A stretch of 64,000 nucleotides of DNA, taken from positions 62,001 through 126,000 of the forward strand of contig JAEUHY010000064.1 of NCBI GenBank assembly GCA_016795325.1, read 5' to 3'. A program made the position numbers and the translations under genes. This stretch comes from Planctomycetota bacterium. GTDB lineage: Bacteria > Planctomycetota > UBA1135 > GCA-002686595. This document shows positions 24,550 to 33,293 of this stretch, in pieces; positions within the stretch are counted from its first letter, which is position 1, and each line of letters starts with the position of its first letter. The notes under the pieces were generated by a model. The model did no database searches. It worked only from the letters and a program-made list of their open reading frames with translations, and was not told the DNA's origin.

Positions 24550-25920
24550 CTACCCCGGGAGTTCGACGTAGAAGTGGTAGCGCACTTCGCCCAGCGCGCC
24601 GAGCGCAGAGAGCAACACGCCCTTGCGCGCCTCGAGGATCTTGAGCCACGAGTCGCGCGAGCGCCCTTCGCTCGCCACGCGGAAGAAGTGCAGGTTCGCG
24701 CGCCGCGGGAAGGCCGTCGGCGGCGTGCGCAGGTGTTCGAGTTCGATGCCCGGCACGACGCCTTGCACGACGCGGTCGGTGTCGGCGGGCGAGATCAGCT
24801 TCACGCCGGCGAGCACCAGTTGCGCTGCGTCTTCGGGCGTCTGCTCGATCTCCACCGCCAGGTAGTACAGCGCGTTCTGCGCGAGCCACTCGGTCGGCAG
24901 GTGGCAGTCGAAGAAGCCCTCGCGCTGCGGGTCCTTCTTGAACTCGAGCGTGTCGTAGGGAACCGAGACTTCGGCGGCCAGGTACTCGCGCAACTTGGCG
25001 AGCACGGGCTGGAAACAACCGTCGAGGTCGGCGTGGTCGTACGGCGGCAATTCCGGCGCGCAGCGTTCGGCGCCGAACAGCGCAAGCGCTCCGGCGCAGC
25101 GCGCGAGCTCGAGGTAGATGGGGAAGGGGTGCAGGTCGGGCCGCGCGGCGAGTTGCTCGATCGAAGCCACGACCTGGTTGAGCGTCAGCAGCTTGACGAT
25201 GCCCGACACGTCGGCGCCCTTGTCGACGCTCGAGAGGCGCGCGAGCGACGGCACGCGCAGGGCGAGGTCGCGCGCCTGGCTGCGCGATTGCGCGGCGATC
25301 GAGCCCAGCTCGCGCATCAGGGCGTGCGATCCGCCGGCGGCGACCGCCGCGGCGATCCAGGTTTCCGAGAGCGCCGACTTGGCCGCGGGCTTGCCGCGCC
25401 GCACGAGGCGCGCGATGTGCAGCGACTCGTAGCCCGAGCGGTCCTCGTCTCCGAAGAACAGTCGCAGCTCGAGGCCGCGGAACTCCATCTCCACGGCCGA
25501 GTCGCGCAGGTTCTCGTCCTGCACGTGCTCGAGCCCGACGCGGAAGCGGTACGCGCGCCCGGCTTCCTCACCGACCTGCGGCGTGTTCGCGGCGGGCGCC
25601 AACGCGCCGAGCCACACGTCGAGCTCCGCGCCGCTGAAGTGCTCGGCGAACTCGCGCTGTTCGACGAAGGCATCGCCGCCCAGCGTCGCGTGCGTGCCGT
25701 CGCGGAACACGCACTCGAGCGCTTCGATGCGCAGCACGTCGCGCTCGAGCGCCTGTTCGTCGAGCTCGAGCCGCACCAGGCCGAAGCGACCCGGCGTGCC
25801 GGCGGCGTCCCCGCGGGCGATGCGCGCGCCGAGCTCGCGCGAAAAAGCCTGCAGGTGTTGCGGCGAAAGCAGCATGCCCTCGCGCCACAGGACACTCGGG
25901 TAAGGACGGGCGCTGCTCAT
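24550..25920 (-). CDS. tssK: TssK (ImpJ/VasE family), T6SS baseplate-membrane connector
   Basis: 456 residues. The N-terminal signature VLWREGMLLSPQHLQAFSRELGARI is diagnostic, followed by the beta-rich shoulder and the C-terminal YHFYVELPG ending. TssK trimers link the baseplate wedge to the TssM/TssL membrane complex. The ATG at 25918-25920 gives MSSARPYPSVLWREGM, matching the family N-terminus; frames further upstream only shadow tssJ. It lies 68 bp after tssJ and 3 bp before tssL. Confidence 0.96.
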   Translation of the reverse strand: MSSARPYPSVLWREGMLLSPQHLQAFSRELGARIARGDAAGTPGRFGLVRLELDEQALERDVLRIEALECVFRDGTHATLGGDAFVEQREFAEHFSGAELDVWLGALAPAANTPQVGEEAGRAYRFRVGLEHVQDENLRDSAVEMEFRGLELRLFFGDEDRSGYESLHIARLVRRGKPAAKSALSETWIAAAVAAGGSHALMRELGSIAAQSRSQARDLALRVPSLARLSSVDKGADVSGIVKLLTLNQVVASIEQLAARPDLHPFPIYLELARCAGALALFGAERCAPELPPYDHADLDGCFQPVLAKLREYLAAEVSVPYDTLEFKKDPQREGFFDCHLPTEWLAQNALYYLAVEIEQTPEDAAQLVLAGVKLISPADTDRVVQGVVPGIELEHLRTPPTAFPRRANLHFFRVASEGRSRDSWLKILEARKGVLLSALGALGEVRYHFYVELPG

Positions 25921-25988
25921 CGGGGCGCGGTGCGGGGGCTGGCCAGGGAATGGGGGGCGGCTGGGGCGGGGATGCCGAGCTGCGCGGA

Positions 25989-26567
25989 CTACTTGCCGCC
26001 GACGCGGTTCACGGCCAGGCCGCGAATCTCGAGGTCGATGCGCCCGACGTTCTCGATCTCGGTGCGCGAGATCTTCGACGAGGCGCCCCAGCCCTTGGGC
26101 CCGCAGTTGGTGAGCACCGCCAGCGCCAGTTGCGGCCGCGCCTCGAGTAGCGCGCGGTCGACGATCACACGCAGCTCCGCGGCCTTGGGGTTGGGCTTGA
26201 TCTCGATCGACTTGTGCGTGGGGTTGGCCGCCTTCACTTCGAACAGCCAGCCTTCGCCGAGCGTCGGCTTGAGCTGCACGAAGCTCACGTACTTCGCCTG
26301 CCGCTCGGGACGCACGAGCTTGTCGAGCGTCTTGGGATCCTCCAGGTCGGCGAGGTCGGCGTCGTCGGCCACGATCACGTACACCGAGACCACCTCGTCG
26401 AGCTGGGCGCCGTTCAGCTTTGCGACAAACTCGCCGGGGCCCAAGAACGGGATCGAGCTGCAGCCCGTGCACGTGAGCAGCGTCAGCAGGGCCAGCGCCG
26501 CGGCGGCGAAGCGGCGCAGGAACACGAACGTGGCGGAGGTCCGGGGGACGTTGAGCGGACTGCTCAT
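25989..26567 (-). CDS. tssJ: TssJ-like T6SS outer-membrane lipoprotein
   Basis: 192 residues. A signal peptide with lipobox LLTCTGC predicts a lipidated Cys at about residue 35, followed by a beta-sandwich-like domain (EFVAKLNGAQLDEVVSVYVIV). The conserved VYV..., DKLVRPERQAKYVSFVQLKP and KAAELRVIVDRALLEARP elements resemble the transthyretin-like fold of TssJ. TssJ anchors TssM to the outer membrane. It is the first gene of the operon, adjacent to tssK-tssL-tssM, which supports the call more than sequence alone does. Confidence 0.82.
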   Translation of the reverse strand: MSSPLNVPRTSATFVFLRRFAAAALALLTLLTCTGCSSIPFLGPGEFVAKLNGAQLDEVVSVYVIVADDADLADLEDPKTLDKLVRPERQAKYVSFVQLKPTLGEGWLFEVKAANPTHKSIEIKPNPKAAELRVIVDRALLEARPQLALAVLTNCGPKGWGASSKISRTEIENVGRIDLEIRGLAVNRVGGK

Positions 26568-27198
26568 CGGCGGGGTTCCTGGGCACGCTTCCCTGGGGGG
26601 CGGGGGCGCGCAATGGGGCTGGGTGGGGATCGAGCGCGGAGCGCGAAGCTCCCGCGCACTCTACAACCCGCGTTCTGGGGGCGCATCGCTGGGGAAGCGA
26701 CGACGCCGTTCGCGAGTGGCAGCCCGGAGCCGCGCACCCGGCGTGAGGGAACGGGGTTTCTCCTGCCCGTCTGCGCACGCCGGAAGCTCGTGGAGCGACG
26801 CATTGGAGCGCTCGCGTGCTCGAACCCAGCGAAGCCGCGTCGAGCGTCGCCCTCGCGCGCGACCACGAAGTCGACGCGACGGACTGTGTCGCGCCAAGCA
26901 GTGTCACGCGGGCGCCGCCCCGCCAGCTCGGCTCCGATTCGACGCGGTCGGAACTCCGGCGCGCGGCCGACGCACGTGCGGCGGACGGCTGCCGACGGCG
27001 CGCGCACTTTGGCGTCGCTTTGCAGAAGTCCGCTTGCTGCCTTCACCCGCCGGCGTCCACGTGCCGCGTGCGAAAACTCCTTTCCGGCCCTGCCCAGATT
27101 ACGCGGCTGGGTGTAGGGTCTGACCTAGCCGTTACAGCCGTGGCGCCAAGCGCTTGGCGCCGCTGGTTCCGGCCCCCCATATTTTTCAGGAGCCCTCG
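26568..27198. other. Divergent intergenic region between tssJ and a secreted-protein gene
   Basis: 631 bp without a convincing gene. It must hold the T6SS operon promoter (minus strand) and that of the gene at 27199. A TAGGGT hexamer at 27114-27119 is a weak -10 candidate for the rightward gene. Open frames here are basic, Arg-rich and lack ribosome-binding sites, so they were not called. Confidence 0.5.
26658..26663 (-). promoter_or_regulatory. Candidate -10 element of the T6SS operon
   Basis: On the minus strand the sequence reads TTGTAGAGTG; TAGAGT would be a -10 box about 90 nt upstream of the tssJ start. The same hexamer occurs upstream of the transketolase (complement of 46547-46552). 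No good -35 is evident. This is a guess based on a recurring TANNNT hexamer in front of genes in this window. Confidence 0.25.
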
Positions 27199-28284
27199 AT
27201 GCGATCGACAATGTCGTTCTTTGCCGCAGTGGTCTCAGCCTGCGCACTCTCGTCTGCCGCCTGGTCGCAGACGGTGTGCACGCAGTTGGTGGACAACACC
27301 GTCCTCACCGGAGTGGGTGGCGTGGCGTGCGCTACCCCGGCGCCCAACCTGTTCAACGCCGGAACGCAGTACCTTCGCCGGTACCGCTTCCCGTCGTCGT
27401 GCAATCCGCCGGTGGGCTCGGAGCTCACCAGCGTGGACATCGGGCACGCGCAAGCCCTGGCGGGCGGCGGCGTTGGCAGTCAGCCGGCGGAAGTGCGGAT
27501 CTACACGGTGGTTTCCGGTGGTCCCGACACCTACGCGTCGTACACGCAGGTGCGCACGGAGAACATTCTGATCAACGACGGCACGAACATCATCCTGAAC
27601 GTGCCGCTCAGCACCCCGCTGCCGGTTTCGAGCTTCGCCGGTCAGGACTTGGTGGTGGAACTGCGCATCCCCGACGGCGTGGCCGCCGGCAACCGCTTCT
27701 TCCCGGGAATCAACGCAGCCGGCGAAACGGGCTCGTCCTTCATCGCCGCCGCCGGCTGCGGCATCGCGGACCCCATCCCGGTCGCGTCCATCGGTTTCCC
27801 CACCGACAACTACCTGCTCGACCTGCGCTTCACGACCGCGGCGCCGCCGGTGGTGTACTGCACGAGCGGCACGTCGACCGCCGGCTGCTCGCCGCAGATC
27901 AGCGCCTCGGCGCAGCCCAGCGTGGCTGCGGCGACGCCGTGCGTGATCAGCGTCGCCAACGCGGAAGGTCAGCGCTCGGGCCTGGTGTTCTACGGTCTGG
28001 ACAACAGCGGCTTCACGCCGCTGCAGTGGTCCGCGACGAGCACCAGCTTCCTGTGCATCAAGTCGCCGACCCAACGCACGCCTCCGGGCAACTCGGGCGG
28101 CACGGCCGGCCAGTGCGACGGCGCCTACTCGCTCGACTGGAACAACTTCCAGGCGACGTTCGTGGCGATCGGTCAGCCCTGGGGTGTGGGCGACAAGGTG
28201 TTCGCGCAGGCTTGGTACCGCGACCCGCCGGCGTCGAAGACCACCAACCTCTCGAACGCGGTCGAACTGACCTACGTTCCCTGA
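27199..28284 (+). CDS. Secreted protein with shared planctomycete-type C-terminal domain
   Basis: 361 residues with a signal peptide (MRSTMSFFAAVVSACALSS, cleavage near AWSQ). The ATG at 27199 has an AGGAG ribosome-binding site. Residues about 25-220 form a beta-rich domain of unknown role. The last ~150 residues form a domain with four conserved Cys positions, a GQRSGLVFYG motif, LC near a Pro/Arg motif, a Cys-Asp-Gly-X-X-X-Leu-Asp motif and a Gln-X-Trp-X-X-Asp-Pro motif. The same domain ends the proteins at 29617-31083 and 58196-59308. Function is unknown; surface or extracellular location is likely. A strong hairpin lies 55 bp downstream. Confidence 0.85.
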   Translation: MRSTMSFFAAVVSACALSSAAWSQTVCTQLVDNTVLTGVGGVACATPAPNLFNAGTQYLRRYRFPSSCNPPVGSELTSVDIGHAQALAGGGVGSQPAEVRIYTVVSGGPDTYASYTQVRTENILINDGTNIILNVPLSTPLPVSSFAGQDLVVELRIPDGVAAGNRFFPGINAAGETGSSFIAAAGCGIADPIPVASIGFPTDNYLLDLRFTTAAPPVVYCTSGTSTAGCSPQISASAQPSVAAATPCVISVANAEGQRSGLVFYGLDNSGFTPLQWSATSTSFLCIKSPTQRTPPGNSGGTAGQCDGAYSLDWNNFQATFVAIGQPWGVGDKVFAQAWYRDPPASKTTNLSNAVELTYVP

Positions 28285-28338
28285 GGCAGCGCGTTCCGTC
28301 GGCCAGCGCCGGCGGAACCAGCTGACGGATCGGCGCGG

Positions 28339-28369
28339 GGCCGGTCGCCTTGACCAGGCGGCCGGCCCT
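28339..28369 (+). terminator. Hairpin terminator after the secreted-protein gene
   Basis: Arms GGGCCGGTCGCC (28339-28350) and GGCGGCCGGCCC (28358-28369) pair over 12 positions with one G-U, with a 7-nt loop TTGACCA. It lies 55 bp after the stop at 28284. The downstream sequence has only a short T-run, so termination strength is uncertain. Confidence 0.6.
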
Positions 28370-28780
28370 GTGCGCTTTCGCGGGGCCGCGCCCGCGACGA
28401 CGGGGTACGCCCCACGTTCCCGCGCGGCGTTGCTCGGCGCGACGCTTCGACCTCCTGCGGGTGCCATTGGCCATTGAATGGGCCTCAAATGTCCTTCAAG
28501 TGGCCTCGGAAGGCCCGCGCCAGCGCGCCTTTCGCGTTCGGCGGACAGGTCGACGGTCGCAGCGCCTGGCGCGCGGTCGTGAGACGCCGCTGGCCCCGCG
28601 CCGCGCGCTCCAACAGTCCGGACGTCGGCGCAGCGCCCTTCGAGCGGCGTTCTTATGGGTGGCCAATGGCTTTCCGATGGATGGCAAAGTACCAACAAAG
28701 GCACTTGATGGCGCCGCCGGAGGCGCTGGGCGCACGCGCCGCCCTCGCGCACGCACCGCGCGCCGGCGCGGCGCACGCCG

Positions 28781-28786
28781 TAGTCT
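28781..28786 (+). promoter_or_regulatory. Candidate -10 box for a leaderless FkbM-type gene
   Basis: TAGTCT ends 7 nt before the GTG start at 28794, and no ribosome-binding site fits in between. This geometry matches a leaderless transcript. No clear -35 is seen. Confidence 0.4.
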
Positions 28787-28793
28787 GGCGCCG

Positions 28794-29567
28794 GTGACAC
28801 GCCAACCTGACTTGGAGGCCCGCTTCGGGCCGGCCGCGGCCGCGCGGTTCGTGTACCGCGGCCTGCGCGCGCGCTGGCGCGACCAGCGGCCCCTGCTCGA
28901 GGCGCTCCTCACGGCGGTTCGCCCAGGTGACGCCGTCGCCGACGTCGGTGCGCACAAGGGTGCGTTCCTGTTCTCCCTCGCGCGCGCCGCCGCGCCGGGG
29001 CCGGCCTTCGCCATCGAACCGCAACCGGCGCTCGCGGCTTACCTGCGCGCCGCCTGCGCCGCGTTGCGCCTGCGCAACGTCCAGGTGCTCGCCGCCGCCG
29101 CTTCCGAACGCGCCGGCCGGGCGCGACTCGCGATTCCCAGCAGCGGCCCGACCCACGGCGCCTCGCTCGAACGCGCCGTCGAGGCGCGCGGACCGGTCGA
29201 GCACGTCGACGTGGAGCTCCTCGCGCTGGACGAGCTCTTCGCCGGCGCCGCTCCGCGCCTCGCCGCGCTCAAGATCGACGTCGAAGGCCACGAACTCGCC
29301 GTGTTGCGCGGCGCGGCGCGACTTCTCGCGTCGCACCGCCCCACGCTCGTCGTCGAGATCGAGCAACGCCACCTTGGCGAGCGCCCGCTCTCCGACGTCT
29401 TCGGCGAACTCGAGCGCCACGGCTACCGCGGCGAGTTCCTGCACCGCGGCCGCCTGCGCCCGCTCGCCGACTTCGACCCGGCCGTGCATCAACGCAACGC
29501 CGGCCCGCGCTTCTGGAGCGCTCCCGACTACTGCGCGAACTTCGTGTTCCGGCCGGGCGCGGACTGA
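28794..29567 (+). CDS. FkbM-family SAM-dependent methyltransferase
   Basis: 257 residues. The SAM-binding motif I is AVADVGAHKGAFLF, followed by FAIEPQPALAAYLRA, the AAASERAGRARLAIP segment, and the FkbM hallmark ALKIDVEGHELAVLRGA near residue 160. FkbM enzymes O-methylate sugars, lipids or other small molecules. Substrate cannot be told here. The GTG at 28794 is chosen because it directly precedes the homologous region (VTRQPDLEARFG) and sits 7 nt after a TAGTCT box. It converges with the gene ending at 29617. Confidence 0.85.
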   Translation: MTRQPDLEARFGPAAAARFVYRGLRARWRDQRPLLEALLTAVRPGDAVADVGAHKGAFLFSLARAAAPGPAFAIEPQPALAAYLRAACAALRLRNVQVLAAAASERAGRARLAIPSSGPTHGASLERAVEARGPVEHVDVELLALDELFAGAAPRLAALKIDVEGHELAVLRGAARLLASHRPTLVVEIEQRHLGERPLSDVFGELERHGYRGEFLHRGRLRPLADFDPAVHQRNAGPRFWSAPDYCANFVFRPGAD

Positions 29568-29616
29568 ATTCGCGGCGCGTCCGTCACGGAACGGCGCGCC
29601 GCGGCTTGGCGCACGC

Positions 29617-31083
29617 TCAGGGTCCGATCTCGTACTCGAGCGCGTCCGAGAGCTGGACGTTGTTGGGTGGGGCAAAGCCCCCGTCGCGCGCCCAGTACTG
29701 GCAGTTGACCCGTGTGCCCGGGCTCGAAAGGAACGCCGCTGGAGCGCCTCCCAGCGCGCCAGACCGGAACGCGTGCATGTCGAGCAGCATGAAGCCCGAG
29801 CAGTCCGCGGTGGGAGGGTTGTTTCCCGAGGAGTTCTGCGCGGGCGAGCGCAGCAGCGGTGCGGCGAGGCACAGGGTGCCGTTGGCGAAGGGCAGCGCCG
29901 CGCGCCCGGCGGCGCCGTAGATCAGCAGGCCGTTGCTCTGGTTGCGCAGGTTCAGGCCGCGCACGAAGAACGGATTGCTGCTCGTGGCGCTGGCCGAGCC
30001 CAGGCCCGCGATCGACGGCGCGCAGCCGACGGAGTTGGTCTTCGCCGTGCAGTACGTGGTGAGCGCGAGCGAGTACCACAGCACCGCCGTGGTGCCCGAC
30101 GGCTGCGTCGCCGTTCCCAGCACATACGTCCTGCCGTTCGCTTGCCAGATCGAGTTCGCCTTGGACGTGAAGAACGCCGGCGGCAGCGACGCGTGCAGGT
30201 CGACGTAGCTCGCCGCGCTGCCGGACCACAGCGCGGCGCGTGGGCTGGCGAACGGCTGGCTCACGTAACCGACTTGCCGGCCCGCATCCACGTCGAAGGC
30301 CTCCGCGGAAACGGCCCCGGCGGGAGTCAGATTGACGTGCGAGGCGGAAGTCCCGTTCCACAGCGAGGCGTTGTTGTTGGGGCCGAAGTTCGTGCGCCCG
30401 ACCTGCTGGACTCCGTCGGTGCCCCAGGCGATGGAGTTGCCGCCGCCGACGGGGGTGAGGTCCACCCATGAAGCCGCGGAGCCCGTCCACAAGCTAGCGC
30501 GTTGGGCGCCTGCGAAGAACGCTGAACCCACCTGCATGCCCGGCGCGCAGGCCTGTGCGGCGGAGAATGTCGAGCCCGTGGGGTTCAGGTCGATGAACGA
30601 ACTCGAAGAGCCGCTCCACAGCGCAGCCCGCGGGTTGAACGAGCCGGTGGCGAACACCATGCCGACACGCGAGTTCCCCGAGACGTCAAGAATGGCCGAG
30701 TCGCTGTGTCCCGCCGGGTGCAAGCTCGTCCACGAGCCCGCCGTTCCGCTCCAGATGCTCGCGAACGAGTTGCTTCCGAGCGTGACGGTTCCGCCCTGGA
30801 TCCCACCGTCCGCGCCGTAGCACTGAGACGCGCTGAAACCCGGCGGGTGCAGGTTGACGAAGCTCGCACTGCTGCCGTTCCACAGTGCGGCGCTCCGCAC
30901 GCCGGCCACCGTGGCGAACCCGACCTGCGCACCGCCCGCGCCCGCCGCTCCCTCGGAGGGTGCATTGGCGCCGGAGCCAAGTTCGACCGCCGCCCACTGG
31001 GCTGCAGCGGTGGATGCCGCCAACAGGGCTGCGGTCAGGGCGAGTGCGGAGCGGCGGACCAGGGGAAAGAGATGGGAGCGCAT
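29617..31083 (-). CDS. Secreted HAF-type repeat protein with shared C-terminal domain
   Basis: 488 residues, with a signal peptide (MRSHLFPLVRRSALALTAALL, ending near AAAQ). About six imperfect repeats of ~44 residues follow, each with A-LW-G-(S/T)-A-S-(F/W/Y)-(V/I)-(D/N)-L and then a (Q/R)-V-G segment, like the 'extracellular repeat, HAF family' pattern (TIGR02913-like, from memory). After residue ~335 comes the same ~150-residue C-terminal domain as in 27199-28284, though with the SGLVFYG motif altered to NGLLIYG. A beta-propeller-like extracellular binding protein is a reasonable guess. AAAGGA precedes the ATG at 31081-31083. Confidence 0.85.
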   Translation of the reverse strand: MRSHLFPLVRRSALALTAALLAASTAAAQWAAVELGSGANAPSEGAAGAGGAQVGFATVAGVRSAALWNGSSASFVNLHPPGFSASQCYGADGGIQGGTVTLGSNSFASIWSGTAGSWTSLHPAGHSDSAILDVSGNSRVGMVFATGSFNPRAALWSGSSSSFIDLNPTGSTFSAAQACAPGMQVGSAFFAGAQRASLWTGSAASWVDLTPVGGGNSIAWGTDGVQQVGRTNFGPNNNASLWNGTSASHVNLTPAGAVSAEAFDVDAGRQVGYVSQPFASPRAALWSGSAASYVDLHASLPPAFFTSKANSIWQANGRTYVLGTATQPSGTTAVLWYSLALTTYCTAKTNSVGCAPSIAGLGSASATSSNPFFVRGLNLRNQSNGLLIYGAAGRAALPFANGTLCLAAPLLRSPAQNSSGNNPPTADCSGFMLLDMHAFRSGALGGAPAAFLSSPGTRVNCQYWARDGGFAPPNNVQLSDALEYEIGP

Positions 31084-31281
31084 GGCGTCGTCCTTTGTGG
31101 TGGGTGGCTGTCCCTCCCATCACGCAAGACCGCGTCGGCGGCGATCACGGGATTCGACAAAATCAGCCGCCGTGGGCCGCCAGCCCGGGGGCTTTCGATC
31201 GCCCGCCTCGGCCCGCTCCCGTCCTAACCCGTTGGCGCCGCCCGGACGTTCACCACCTGAGCCGCGCCGCCTTCGCGCTTC

Positions 31282-32919
31282 TCAGCCCGCGCTCGTCCCC
31301 AGCATCTCGCGCACGGCTTCGCGCGAGAGCTTCTCGAGCTGGTCCTCGAGCATGTCGGGGCTCAGCTCCTTGAGGTAGGCGCAGGCGCGGCGCCAGAGCT
31401 CGCCGTCAGCGCCGCCCGAGAGCTTCTTGAAGGCCGGGATGGGGGACTGGGCGGTGAGGGCGGCCTCGGAGAGGTCGTGCTTGAGCTTCTCGGCGAACAG
31501 CTTGCTCGCCTTGCGGTTGGCGGCGAGGCCCGCGACGAGCCACTTGCCGAGCTGGTCGAAGTAGCGCACGAGCTCGCTGCGCGCGTCGCGCTCGCTGGGA
31601 TCGCCGACGATGGTGCCGACCAGGCCGCGCAGGTTGCCCTCGACGTTGGGCAGCATGGTGTTGGACTGGAACAGCTGGATCTGCGCGCCGGCGACGCGGG
31701 TGACGACGCGCTCGAACTGGCGCGCGACGCGGAACAGCTCGATCGCGATGAACTCCTCGGGCGTGCCGTCGAGCGCCGGGGCGAACGGCTCGATGTCGCG
31801 GTCGGCGAGCTGTGTCCAAAGCGCGCCCACGCCGCGCGCGGGGGCGACCATCTGGGCCGGAACGGCATGCGAGCGTTGCTCCAACTGCTGCTTGAGCGCC
31901 TGGTTCTGGTTGCGCAGCTCGAGCAGCTCCGCGAGCATTTTTGGCGGGACCTGGTCCACGCCGCGCGGCGTCGGCACGGCCGCCGTCGGCGTGTTCGCGC
32001 TGGCGTCCGCGAGCTGGCGCTTGAGCGAGCTGTTCTCGGCCTGGAGGCGGATCAGCAGGTCGCCCATCGGGCCCGCCGGCAGCGCCGGGGCCGGCGCCGC
32101 GGGCGCCTGGGCTGCCTTGCGGCGCGCTTCGTCGAGCTCGCGCCCGGTGCGCTCGAGCTCGGCGAGCAGGCGCGCCTGTTCGGCCCGGGCGCTTTCGAGA
32201 TCCTCGAGCGACGCCGCAGCGGCCAGCGCCGCTGTGAGACGCGCCACTTCGGCGCGCCGCTCGGTCGCCTCGGTCTCCAGCCGTTGCACCTGCAGGGTGA
32301 GCCGCTCGACGTGGGCGCGTTCCTCCTCCATGTCGCGCAGCAACTGGTTGCGCTCGCCCGTGAGGTCGCTGATCTGGTCGTTGGCGACGCCCAGGGCGAG
32401 CGTTTCGTCGGTCAGCGGCGGCGCGGCGGCGAGGCTGGGCGCCGGCGTGAGGTCGCGCGGGGGCGGCGTCGAGCCGCGCAGTCGCTGCACCTCGCTGCGC
32501 AACTGCTCGGACTTCTGGTGCAGGCGGTCGACGATCGCGTGCGAGGCGGCCAGCTCCTCGCTCTTCTCGGCCAGTTGGACGCGCAGGCGCTCCAGTTCGC
32601 CCGCTTCGCCGCCGGCGCCGCCCGCGGCCGCCGGCTCGTTGCGCCACACGCGCACCACGACGTCGCCCTCGCCCAGCTGGAACTCGTCGCCGGTGAGCAG
32701 GGTGGCCTCGGTGATGCGCTTGCCGGCGACGAAGGTGCCGTTGCTCGAGCCCAGGTCGACCACCACCCAGCCGCGCAGCACGCGCACGTGGCGCTTGCTC
32801 ACGTAGGGCTGCTGGATCAGCACTTCGGCGCCCTGTGCGCGTCCGATCGTGGCGACGTCGCCTTCGACTTGGACCGTGGTGTCGGGTTGGTTGGCTTGGC
32901 GCAGGGTGAGCTTGATCAC
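31282..32919 (-). CDS. FHA-domain protein with coiled coil and T6SS Fha/TagH-type C-terminus
   Basis: 545 residues. An N-terminal FHA domain (about 8-95) contains the phosphothreonine-binding signature GRAQGAEVLI, YVSKRHVRV and DLGSSNGTFVAGKRI. A long coiled coil (about 105-350) follows, interrupted by a Pro-rich part. The C-terminal ~180 residues (PEEFIAIELFRVARQFERVV, then ACAYLKELSPDMLEDQLEKL) resemble the C-terminal domain of T6SS FHA proteins. In such systems the kinase phosphorylates FHA, which switches on assembly. It is divergent from the kinase at 33294. GAGGA lies 6 nt before the ATG. Confidence 0.85.
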   Translation of the reverse strand: MIKLTLRQANQPDTTVQVEGDVATIGRAQGAEVLIQQPYVSKRHVRVLRGWVVVDLGSSNGTFVAGKRITEATLLTGDEFQLGEGDVVVRVWRNEPAAAGGAGGEAGELERLRVQLAEKSEELAASHAIVDRLHQKSEQLRSEVQRLRGSTPPPRDLTPAPSLAAAPPLTDETLALGVANDQISDLTGERNQLLRDMEEERAHVERLTLQVQRLETEATERRAEVARLTAALAAAASLEDLESARAEQARLLAELERTGRELDEARRKAAQAPAAPAPALPAGPMGDLLIRLQAENSSLKRQLADASANTPTAAVPTPRGVDQVPPKMLAELLELRNQNQALKQQLEQRSHAVPAQMVAPARGVGALWTQLADRDIEPFAPALDGTPEEFIAIELFRVARQFERVVTRVAGAQIQLFQSNTMLPNVEGNLRGLVGTIVGDPSERDARSELVRYFDQLGKWLVAGLAANRKASKLFAEKLKHDLSEAALTAQSPIPAFKKLSGGADGELWRRACAYLKELSPDMLEDQLEKLSREAVREMLGTSAG

Positions 32920-33293
32920 GAATCCTCGCTAGGGCAGGGGGCGCGCGAGAGCCGCGCAGCCCGTGGCGCGCGTCGAGCGAACGCGCAGCCCCGCCACTCT
33001 CGCTCGCCGCGCGCGCCGGCGCCAGCACCGGTCCCGCGTCGAGCGCGCCCGCGCAACGCGATCGAGCGCAGCGGCCGGGTGCGCGGATGGCTTCGCGCGG
33101 AGCTGCAGCGCTGCTGGACGCACCGCGCAACACGCAGCGAGATCCGCACAAACTCGCGGTTCGGCGCACGCCCACTCTCGGCTCCCGCGCGCTTCCAACG
33201 CGCCCCGGTGCGAGCCGAGCATTCGCGCTGACCCCAAGGCCGCTGCGCGGGAGCATTGCGCCCGGCCGTCCCAACCACGATCCTCGCTACGCC
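32920..33293. promoter_or_regulatory. Divergent promoter region between the FHA gene and the kinase gene
   Basis: 374 bp without a gene. The decamer ATCCTCGCTA occurs at 32922-32931, next to the FHA start codon, and again at 33280-33289, next to the kinase start codon, both in the same orientation. For the FHA gene its complement doubles as the ribosome-binding site. No convincing -10/-35 pairs were found. Confidence 0.4.

Larger units (their letters stand above)
28285..28793. other. Gene-free intergenic region upstream of the FkbM-type gene
   Basis: 509 bp. Besides the hairpin at 28339-28369, it contains the decamer CCATTGGCCA at 28464-28473 and its exact reverse complement at 28660-28669, in a stretch of lower GC than the surroundings. 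The open frames here are basic and low-complexity and were not accepted as genes. Confidence 0.4.

Noticed and set aside
26564..27046. Minus-strand gene upstream of tssJ
   Set aside because: Arg-rich composition typical of non-coding high-GC DNA; the region must contain the T6SS operon promoter.
28474..28797. Small plus-strand gene before the FkbM-type gene
   Set aside because: Basic, Arg/Ala-rich translation, no ribosome-binding site, and it overlaps a more convincing promoter-like box and start.
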